Source: Glebionis coronaria (taxonomy: Eukaryota > Streptophyta > Magnoliopsida > Asterales > Asteraceae). Taken from it: a DNA stretch of 64,000 nt. Of this stretch, positions 55,271-64,000 are shown piece by piece. The stretch spans positions 293,504,364 through 293,568,363 of the forward strand of contig CM046877.1 of NCBI GenBank assembly GCA_025667525.1, given 5' to 3'. The notes beneath the pieces are model-generated. The model was not told the DNA's origin. It ran no database searches and was given only the letters and a program-made list of their open reading frames with translations. How positions within the stretch are numbered: position 1 is the first letter of the stretch; each line of letters opens with the position of its first letter. The position numbers and the translations under genes are program-made.

Positions 55271-58200
55271 CAGTTGGGTGAAGCCGAAGTGAAGCAAAAC
55301 CCAAAAGTTGTCACTGGTACGTTTTTACTGAACAACCGTTATGCTACAGCTTTATTTGATTCTGGTGCGGACAAAAGCTTTGTGTCTACAAGTTTTAGTA
55401 CCTTAATTGATATCAAACCGGTCAAATTAGACACGAGTTATGAGGTAGAACTAGCTGATGGTAAATTAGTGAGTACCAATCGTGCGCTCTTAGGATGTTC
55501 TCTTAATCTCTTGAACCGTATTTTCAAAATAGACTTGATGATTTTCGAATTGGGAAGTTTTGATATTATTATCGGAATGGATTGGCTATCCAAGTATAAC
55601 ACGTCTATCTTGTGTGGAGAAAAGAAAGTTAGGATTCCCTTAGATGACAAGACCATGGTTATCGAAGGTGATCAACGTAATTCACGACTAAAAATCATTT
55701 CGTGCATTAAGGCTCGTAAGTATATCGAAAGAGGTTGTGAGTTATTCCTAGCTAAAGTAGTGGAGAAGGAATCGAAGGAGAAACGTGCCGAAGATGTACC
55801 TGTTATCCGTGACTTTCCTGAAGTGTTTCCGGAAGATTTGCCTGGACTTCCGCCTCCAAGGCAAGTAGAATTCCAAATAGACCTAATTCCTGGTGCTGCA
55901 CCCGTGGCTCGTGCGCCATATCGTTTAGCCCCATCCGAGCTGAAGGAGTTATCTGTGCAATTGCAAGAGCTATCTGATAAGGGTTTTATACGACCGAGTT
56001 CGTCACCTTGGGGAGCTCCTGTCTTATTCGTTAAGAAGAAAGATGGTTCGTTTCGTATGTGTATTGATTATCGAGAGCTGAATAAGCTAACGATCAAGAA
56101 TCGTTATCCGCTTCCAAGAATTGATGATTTATTGGATCAACTTCAAGGTTCTCGTGTTTCTCCAAGATTGATCTTCGTTCTGGTTACCATCAACTTTGCA
56201 TACGTGAGGAAGATATTCCTATTACGGCGTTTAGAACTCGTTATGGTCATTATGAGTTTCTGGTTATGCCTTTTGGTTTGACTAATGCACCTGCTGTATT
56301 CATGGATTTAATGAATCGCATTTGTAAGCCGTATCTTGATAAATTTGTGATCGTTTTCATAGATGATATTCTAATCTACTCCAAGAGCAATGAAGAGCAT
56401 GCCAAACACTTAAGGATTATCTTGAACTTGTTGAAGAACGAAAAGTTGTACGCTAAATTCTCAAAGTGTGATTTTTGGCTTAATTCAGTACAATTTCTCG
56501 GACATGTGATTGATAAAAGTGGAGTACATGTTGATCCCGCAAAGATCGAAGCCATCAAGAATTGGAGTGCTCCGACTACTTCAACTGAAGTACGACAATT
56601 TCTAGGTTTGGCTGGTTATTACCGTAGGTTTATTGAAGGATTCTCTTTGATATCGAAACCATTAACTAAGCTGACTCAGAAGAATAAACCGTATGTGTGG
56701 GGCGATGATGAAGAAGAAGCTTTCCAAACCCTGAAGATGAAATTTGTAGTGCGCCGATTTTATCGTTACCTGAAGGAAGTGAAGACTTTGTTGTTTATTG
56801 CGATGCATCTCTTCGAGGATACGGTGCTGTTCTTATGCAACGTGAAAAGGTGATCGCATATGCCTCTAGACAATTAAGGAAGAATGAGGAGAACTACACT
56901 ATCCATGACTTAGAATTGGGTGTTGTGGTTTTTGCTCTGCGACTTTGGAGACATTATCTGTAGGGCACGAAGTTTACAGTATTCACTGATCATAAAAGCC
57001 TACAATACATATTGGATCAAAAGGAGCTGAATATGAGGCAACGTCGATGGGTTGAACTCTTGAGTGATTACGACTGCGAAATTCGTTATCATCCAGGAAA
57101 GGCGAACGTGGTAGCTGATGCGTTAAGTCGAAAGGAAAGGGAGAAACCGATTCGAGTGCGTGCTTTGGTGGTGACAGTTCATAATGACTTACCTGAGTAG
57201 ATTCGGAACGCACAAATCGAAGCGTGCAAGAAGGAAAATATTGCAGCCGAAAGATTTAGAGGAGATGGTGAAACATTTGAGACGCGAGCCGATGGTATCA
57301 AATGTTTGAGAGGTCGGATCTGGTTACCATTATATGGTGGACTGAGAGACTTGATTATGTTAGAATCTCATAAGTCCAAGTATTCTATTCATCCTGGATC
57401 GGACAAAATGTACCAAGACTTGAAAAAGTTATACTGGTGGCCGAATATGAAAGCTGATATTGCAACATACGTCACGAAATGCTTAACATGTGCAAAAGTG
57501 AAAGCTGAATATCAGAAGTCGTCAGGATTACTTGTCCAACCTGAAACTCCAATCTGGAAATGGGAGCGAATTACGATGGACTTCATCACAAAACTCCCAA
57601 GGACACAGTCTGGGTTCGATGCAATTTGGGTTATTGTCGATCGTTTAACTAAATCCGCTCATTTTATTCCAATCAACTAGAGGTTCGGTTTGGAGAAACT
57701 CACCGATATTTATTTGAAGGAAATCGTGTGCAAGCATGGTGTTCCTATTTCAATCATTTCCGATAGAGATAGTCGTTTTGCTTCTGGATTTTGGAGATCA
57801 CTTCAAAAGTCATTAGGAACCAATTTGGATATGAGCACAGCCTATCATCCTCAAAATGATGGGCAAAGTGAAAGAACAATCCAAACTTATGAGGATATGC
57901 TACGTGCTTGTGTGATAGACTTTGGAAGTAGCTGGGATAAGCACTTACATTTAGCCGAATTCTCGTAAAATAACAGTTATCACGCGAGTATTAAAGCTGC
58001 ACCTTTTGAAGCACTTTATCGGAGAAAATGTAGATCACCCGTTAGCTGGAGTGAGGTTGGTGATGCCCAACTCACTGGACCAGATTTGATTAGAGAGACG
58101 ACGGATATGATTGTGCAAATTAAGAATAGGTTGTTGTCTGCTCGAAGCCGACAGAAGAGTTATGCGGATGTGAGAAGAAAACCATTGGAGTTTAACGTGG

Positions 58201-58646
58201 GAGATAACGTTATGCTAAAGGTATCACCATGGAAAGGTGTTGTACGATTTGGAAAACGTGGGAAGTTGAGACCTCGTTATATTGGACCATTCAAGATTTC
58301 ATCTAGAGTAGGAGCCGTGGCATACCCACTTGAACTACCACAAGAACTGTATGGGATTCATAACACTTTTCATGTGTCGAATCTGAAGAAGTGTTTATCC
58401 GATGAAGAACTCATTATACCGTTAGACGAGGTTAAGGTTGATAAAAAGTTGCACTTTATTGAAGAACCGGTCGAGATCATGGATCGCGAGGTCAAGCAAC
58501 TGAAGCAAAGCCGAATACCTATTGTCAAAGTTCGATGGAACTCTCGGAGAGTACCGGAGTATACTTGGGAACGAGAAGACCAAATGTGGAATAATTACCC
58601 TCATCTCTTTGATTTCAACAAGCGATCGGGCAAGAACGCAAGTTAA
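55271..58646 (+). pseudogene. Tek1 pol: protease, RT, RNase H, integrase, chromodomain-like tail
   Basis: Protease [13 protein letters not shown] (about 55350) and [13 protein letters not shown] from about 55780 with [20 protein letters not shown]. Near 56158 a lost T shifts the frame; RT resumes with [18 protein letters not shown] and the active site [10 protein letters not shown] (about 56358). Near 56745 a second shift; RNase H continues with [21 protein letters not shown]. Integrase shows the H-H-C-C finger ([20 protein letters not shown]) and D, D, E residues ([27 protein letters not shown]). The C-terminal end ([28 protein letters not shown]) is chromodomain-like, as in Tekay. In-frame stops at 56961, 57198, 57678 and 57966 disable it. 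Frame is otherwise conserved to the stop at 58644-58646. Confidence 0.93.
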
Positions 58647-58668
58647 TCTTCGAGGGCGAAGATCCTAA

Positions 58669-58682
58669 TTTGGAGGGGATGA
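58669..58682 (+). promoter_or_regulatory. Tek1 polypurine tract
   Basis: TTTGGAGGGGATGA immediately before the 3' LTR start TGTGACAACC. Confidence 0.9.
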
Positions 58683-61586
58683 TGTGACAACCCGTCAATT
58701 TCAGGTCATTATTTTAATCTCGACTATTATGTATTACGTGTTTACTTTAATGAGAATTTAAAATTTATCGACTAACCGAGAAGGTTATGACTTGAAACTA
58801 GCGTAAAAATGTCGATTAGATGAAAACCGACAAGGATTATGTTAGGTATCGATATTATATTCTCAAATAATCATAAAATTGATTTTTATTATATTTAATC
58901 TTTACTTCTCGTGTTCTACGTTTTAACGAATGACGATAACTATTAATGATCGCGATACCGACGGATGCCCAAAAATTTACGTTTTATTATCGATTGTCTC
59001 GATATTTTATATTTTCGACGTTTTCGATTTAATTGCGTTTTAAGTCGTGTCGAAGCTTTGTTATTATATTTTCAAGCGTTTTAACTTTCAAAAAGTATTG
59101 TTTTTACGAAACCCGAGCCCCGTAAATATTTTCAAAATTTACAATTTACATTTTCTACCATGTAAACTATTTAATTGCATTTTTGGACCAAAACTATGCC
59201 TAAATAACAAAATCTACCCTACCTTTGGACTATTTAAGAAAATTCCACTAACCATTTTTATTTAAAAATTCATTTTAACAAAAAAAATTTGAAATCTCTC
59301 TCTCTCTTGTTCTTCAATATTGCCGTCCACCCCCCTATATACACTCATCAAATTTCATCAATTTTTACTTTGAATCTTCCAAATCTAAAAGAAGTCCCAT
59401 CCTAGAAATTTCAAGAGCTTCAATTTGGTATAAAAATTTCCCACATGCATCCACTAAATTTTAATTTTCAAATTTTGATGAAGAACATTATGTTTGATCC
59501 ATTTCTATGGCTATGTATGTTGTTAATATTATTATATTAATAGTGGGATGATGTTGCATGTATGGTTTCTTTATATTTGATTTTTATTTTATTAAATTTG
59601 AGGATGTTAGGAGTTAGTTAGATGTGTTAATATGATATTTGGATGATATTAGGACCATAGGAATTGTTAGAATGAGTTGAAAATTTGTTTTGGTATGATT
59701 TTTACATGGTCAATTTTAGGCAGTAACTTTAAGGATATTTTTGAATTACTTACTGTAATAAACTTGTTAAACTAATGAGATAGGGTCGTAGAGAATTTCG
59801 TTAGTTTCGATTTGAGCTAAAGTAGAGCTTCTAACTCATTACGAGCGAAAAGTTATGCTAGTTTTAGTATTCGTGTACCGGGAGACGAGTATCGGCACAA
59901 TCCGAAAATTTTGTCGATATTTGGATCGAATCTCGGGGACTATAAAATGAGTTTTAAAAATGATCAAGGACTGTTGTAAGTTTCTAGACCTCAGCTCATG
60001 AGTCTATTTTCAAACCCGAGTGTCGGTTTTGCAAACGGAATTGTTTAGATAAGTCAAAATGGTTTTACAAGTCGAAGGCGTAAAACTGTCCGGTTTTTAT
60101 AACACGAAGGTGTGTCGGGCAGAAGGTCTTAGAAGTAATATTTTTGAATGAAACTTAAACTGAGTCTTATTCATATTATGTGCGAGTTTGTCACCAAGTT
60201 TCGTCGAAATCGGACAACTCTAGATAGGTTGGATTGGTGTGTACAATTGGAGTGTACATGCTGATTGGTATATTGGACACGTAGTTCAATACTTGTGTGG
60301 CGTGAGTTGAGTATTCACTATTGGACATGGTGACTTACCCAAGTGTTAAGTCATTATATAAATGACTTAGTTACTGGTCCAAGGGAAGTAAAATGATGGT
60401 TTGACTTGCGTTGACTTGGCGTCTTATGACGGGTCAATGTCGAAAGTACAAGTGTTTAAAAGATAAGTGTTAAATAAAAGGGTATAGAAGTACACTTATA
60501 TTTTAATTTTTCGGGATTTTCATGGTTATATGAAATTGACTTTCATATTATTTAAATATTATTTATACTTGAGTCGTTTATTAACGAACGCGCCTTATTT
60601 GGTAGGTTGCGGTCTTCGTGTTTAACGGGCATCACAAATCGTCGGCGATCGTCACATTACTACTATCGTACCAAGGCGAGTCTATAGCCTCGCTTTAACA
60701 TGTTTACTTGTTTTATAAAACCCGCGAGGGGGATAACATGCTTGTTTTATTAAAATAAAAGGGGTACAACGAGAAGTTGTGGAAACTCTTATTATTAGAA
60801 AAGCATTCATTATAAATGAAGGGTACAACGAGAAGTTGTGGTAAACCCTCTTTCTTTTAAAATTGAACACAAAGGACCCGATTGTATGCTTAGATGAAAG
60901 TTGTTATAAAAGTTGCTCTAGCCTTAAAAGACCCATGAATCGTGAATTGTTAATCGAAAGGAACACTAATATTATGGATAGATCTATCGGGGTGACACCC
61001 AGTCCGGTCGCGACTAGCTATCGCGTGGTGTTGTGATGCACTAGTAATGAAACATCGGATGCAATTGTATAAGAGAAATATACGCACTTGGCTAGGTGTG
61101 TTGGGCTGAAATAATATATGTTAACGTTCAATTTCACGAGACTTATGAAATAACAACGATAATTATGTTTGATCCACATGATTGTCAACCACGGAAGGTT
61201 TATTCAGAATACTTGTGTTCGTTTATTTAATTTAAACTCTATAGATTCACTTAGCATTTTTGTTGACTTTATAGCATGTTTTATCTCAGGTCCATGAAGA
61301 AGGCACTCAAGGAAGGCGGTTTCATGCAGCTTGCTAAATTAAAATTTTTTGGCCCGCTTTTCTAAACTATTTTCATTCAAAGAAACTTTCATCGTTTGGT
61401 TGGTTGTGTAAACCTTAAAACTATTTGGGACCGTGTGTGAACTGTTTTATCTTTAAACAAATGAATGGATGTATGTTTTGTTAAAACGACTCATTTTGAG
61501 TCGTTTTCTATGATATTGAGGTTGAACCATGATAGTAACACCCAATGACTCTTCCGCTACTATGACCCGAAATTGGGGGTGTTACA
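58683..61586 (+). mobile_element. Tek1 3' LTR (2904 bp)
   Basis: Uninterrupted LTR, start TGTGACAACCC and end GGGGGTGTTACA. It shows the empty Lard1 site (AAAGGACCCGATTG, about 60871). No gene is supported inside it. Confidence 0.95.
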
Positions 61587-61591
61587 CTTTT
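61587..61591. repeat. Target-site duplication of Tek1, right copy (CTTTT)
   Basis: Repeats 13362-13366; followed by TTAATCACGAAAAC of the Ath1 LTR. Confidence 0.85.
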
Positions 61592-61878
61592 TAATCACGA
61601 AAACATCAAAATCAACACGGATCAAATGTATTTCGGATCAAAGGTAAAACAAAATCAAGAAATGTAGAAAGAGATTAATGAACAAAAAGCTTAACTTGAA
61701 CTTGTGATTAATGAAATCCAAATACAAGGATGATTAAAAGCTTAAACTTGAAAGATAAAAATGAAGAAAAGATGAAAACTTAGTGAGAGAAAGCTTAAAA
61801 CTTTCTCTCTCTAAAAACTAGAAAGAAAAAAAACGAAAATAAAACTAGCTAACCACCCTCCTAATGTGTTTAGGAGGG

Positions 61879-61886
61879 TATTTATA
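61879..61886 (-). promoter_or_regulatory. TATA box in Ath1 LTR
   Basis: Minus-strand GCCTATAAATACCCTCC, same context as Ath3. Confidence 0.65.
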
Positions 61887-62290
61887 GGCAATGGGGGAGA
61901 GCATGTGTTGCCTCCTCTTTCTTTCTTCTTGGGTCGACTCGGTTTAAATCCTTTGTCTTTATCGATGTCGTCTCGGGATTTGAACTCGTCTTATAATTTT
62001 CTTCTATAATTAGACTTGAGTTCTTCGACTTCATTAAACTTCCTTCTTTAGACTTTTTCTTCGATAAATCTTCAGAATAGGCCTTGGACTTCCTTTATTT
62101 TTGTACTCTTGATCTTTTGACTTCGTCTTTTCTCGTTTTCTTCGATAAAAGCCCGTGAAAGCCCGTGTTTTCTTCCTTTTTCATATTTTGGTCCTAAAAC
62201 ACAATAAAAACACAAACCACGCATAATTCAGACATTTACGACATAAAATACACGTTTAGCTTGGTTATTATTATAATTAAGTGGTAAAAG

Positions 62291-62312
62291 GATGGGTGTT
62301 TTCACACCTATC
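62291..62312 (-). ncRNA. Terminal stem-loop of Ath1 3' LTR
   Basis: Minus-strand GATAGGTGT-GAAA-ACACCCATC with one A-C mismatch: the Ath2 stem with the Ath3 loop. Confidence 0.68.
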
Positions 62313-62313
62313 A

Positions 62314-62326
62314 AATCCCCTACACT
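62314..62326 (-). promoter_or_regulatory. Ath1 polypurine tract
   Basis: Minus-strand AGTGTAGGGGATT before the LTR. Confidence 0.88.
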
Positions 62327-64000
62327 TGACCATTGCAATGCCCTCATGCAATGCATTAATTTCGAAGCACAGATTACATTTCTCATCATAATTAACCCAC
62401 CTTCGCCTTTATTAAACATAATTTAAAAGAAGAAAAACAAATAAAGAGATTAAAGACTTACATTGAGGTTTTGGATGTCATGAATGTTTATCACTCTCAA
62501 GTTTCACGTTCTCTATACCAAGCTTAAAAACGAGATCATTGTTATTATAAGTTAGCAAACTAACACAAATTTATGTGGCCCAATTATTCACTTAGACTCC
62601 CTTATTCCTAGGTGTATCTCTTATATTTTATTATTGTCTTGAATGATCACGATGATGAATTGTTGACTTATTTCGATAGTTTATTTAGGCCGAAAATAAA
62701 GTAGGACGATTTAATCAATAGTTAGCTAAAGGACAAAATCTTTTAAAACTGCTTCTCGGGACCTTTTAAAGTTCATATCTTGGCATAACTCGCTTCACGA
62801 TTTGAGACCTTTCTCGAACTGATATCTGGCAGCGACTTCATACTTCAAATCTTGAGAGACGTTCCTGAAATTATGGTCTTCTCTTCATAATAGGAATTTC
62901 TTCATTTAAATTTTTGAGAGATTCTTCATATTTGGATCACGACTTCTTCATTTTTCTCCAATCTTTATTTTGGACTTTGATATACAACGATCCGCCTCCT
63001 TTTAGGACTTGAATCTATTTATCCTCATACCTTGTTAGGGTCTTTTTGGATAGACTTCTCCACGATCTTTTGGGGAGTAATTGCTTCTCGTCGTGTGTCT
63101 CGATCCTTCATATTGATTTTTGATAAATGATTCTTCACATCACTTGGGATATTTAGCAACAAAATGTAGCTCTCATGCCTTGTTAGGGCCTTTTCGGACT
63201 CGTCAATCTTCGCATCCCGCTTCAATAAGTTATGCCTTGGCTATGAACTCTAATTAATACCGAGCAACTTTTAAACGATCTTGGGCTAGAAGCTAAGTAA
63301 CTTTTCAAATCGTACAACCTTATTTATTGCAAATATATTTATTAACAAGCGATGGGAGAAAAAGCTTATAATCAACTCACATAAATTCACGAAAGAATAC
63401 CAAACTTATAATTGACTCTATCATCTCTCGTTCTCCACAATTTAAAATCTCAAGGAATGATACTCGTGGATGGTTAGCCAATTAAATCAAAGTTTCGGGT
63501 TTTCAAGTCATCTATAGGATCTTGTAACTTCTTAGACTATTTCAAGTTTAGAATTTGCATTTTTAAGTTCCCCTGATAAACGACTTTCTAGGATCAATTA
63601 TAGGAACTTGCGAAACGTTCTTGTTCTTAACCCGTGAGAGTTAAGACTTTCGCGTTTTAAAGCTCCCTATATAAAATCCTAGCAAAACTTGACTTAAACA
63701 CGGTAAGGATACTAGCTAGAGTAAACTTAGATAAGTAAACTCAGGTTGAGTCAAAAGATTAACGACTTTGAAAAATTTAAAACCACTTTATTGAAAATTT
63801 ATTCTAACAAAGTAAATAACGATAACAAAGGAAAATACTACTATACAACTAGGCCAAAAAAGATTAAAATTTTTGAAAAATGTCGAAAAATAAAATTTTC
63901 CGGTTAAAATGAGGACAAATACAAGGAAAAGCCCACTTAACTTCGATAGAAGTCCCCCTACACTTAATATAAACATTGTCCTCAATGTTTAAGCATGTGG
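62327..64000 (-). other. Ath1 3' non-coding region (to window end)
   Basis: Equivalent of the Ath3 region 43907-45570, with the CCTCATACCTTGTTAGGGTC-type motifs (near 63026, 63174) and one extra PPT-like tract (near 63953). The coding part of Ath1 should begin a few hundred bases beyond 64000. No gene is seen here. Confidence 0.85.

Larger units (their letters stand above)
13367..61586 (+). mobile_element. Tek1: chromodomain Ty3/gypsy element (Tekay-like), carrying nested elements
   Basis: Plus-strand element with two matching LTRs of about 2.9 kb (TGTGACAACCC...GGTGTTACA), a Met-tRNA type primer site (32693), one gag-pol reading path and a polypurine tract (58669-58682). It is flanked by CTTTT duplications. 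Its own sequence is about 10.9 kb; the rest is Lard1 (15560-31976) in the 5' LTR and Ath2 plus Ath3 (33241-54143) in gag. The LTRs differ at roughly 3% of sites over the first 240 bases compared by eye, so Tek1 is older than its passengers. The C-terminal chromodomain-like tail and the PPT style place it in the Tekay/Del group. Confidence 0.92.
61592..62313 (-). mobile_element. Ath1 3' LTR, right piece
   Basis: Continues the Ath1 LTR and resembles 43186-43893 of Ath3: AACACGGATCA, CTTTCTCTCTCTAAAAACTA, CTCCTAAT...TTAGGAGGG, TATTTATAGG. It ends in CACACCTATCA before the polypurine tract. Confidence 0.9.
12372..64000 (-). mobile_element. Ath1: Athila-like gypsy element, 3' part, split by Tek1, runs off the window
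   Basis: Minus-strand element. Its 3' LTR is in two pieces (12372-13366 and 61592-62313) with Tek1 and its passengers between them. Then come a polypurine tract (62314) and about 1.7 kb of 3' non-coding sequence to the window end. The LTR begins TAATACAAGG on the plus strand, exactly as the Ath3 LTR does, and the two halves join to match the Ath3 LTR around AGATTAACTTTTT/AACACGGATCA. Likely target duplication on the left is TAAAC (12367-12371); the right copy is outside the window, as is the coding region. Confidence 0.85.

Overview
The window is plant nuclear DNA made almost entirely of LTR retrotransposons. No host gene was recognised. The style of the Ty1/copia, Athila-like and Tekay-like polyproteins suggests Asteraceae (a Tanacetum, Artemisia or Chrysanthemum relative). 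That is inference from memory of protein families, not a search. Element names (Cop1, Cop2, Gyp1, Ath1-3, Tek1, Lard1) are labels coined here.

Layout. 1-7646 is old, fragmented repeat DNA: a decayed copia pol end (Cop1, 408-2695, polypurine tract 3345-3355), a duplicated 0.2-kb segment (4143-4525), a diverged two-unit LTR-like repeat (4737-6480) and the start of a gypsy element (Gyp1: LTR end, primer site, broken gag, to 7646). From 7647 onward the sequence is one nest. Copia element Cop2 (7647-12371, plus strand) is cut by Athila-like Ath1 (12372 to beyond the window, minus strand). Ath1's LTR is split by chromodomain gypsy element Tek1 (13367-61586, plus strand, duplication CTTTT). Tek1 was hit twice: its 5' LTR holds Lard1 (15560-31976, minus, duplication GGACC), and its gag holds Ath2 (33241-54143, minus, duplication GTGGA). 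The 5' LTR of Ath2 is itself split by Ath3 (42098-53590, minus, duplication GTCAT). Target-site duplications, primer binding sites and polypurine tracts fix most joins to the base.

How the elements relate. Ath1, Ath2, Ath3 and Lard1 are one extended Athila-like family. They share a tRNA-Asp type primer site two bases from the LTR where both ends are visible, a polypurine tract reading AAGTGTAGGGGATT on the minus strand, a conserved 3' non-coding region, and (where visible) a hairpin-rich block just after the stop codon. Ath3 is nearly intact: its two 1796-bp LTRs differ by about one base, and one in-frame stop divides gag-pol. Ath2 keeps only gag and protease plus an acidic, possibly membrane-anchored tail. 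Lard1 keeps one 551-aa protein with Cys-rich modules, a gag-like zinc knuckle, a coiled coil and an acidic tail; it exists here as a tandem LTR-internal-LTR-internal-LTR array. The simplest reading is that Ath2 and Lard1 are non-autonomous partners moved by Ath3-like enzymes.

Most unusual signals: (1) the three-LTR Lard1 array and its reduced gag-like protein; (2) a stem-loop with a GNRA tetraloop at the outer LTR edge beside the polypurine tract, conserved with covariation in all four Athila-like families and deleted in one Lard1 LTR; (3) a different short-motif array at the same relative place in each family's LTR; (4) a 52-nt tRNA-like Pol III unit in the Lard1 LTR; (5) a 21-nt motif present both in the Cop2 LTR and in its coding linker.
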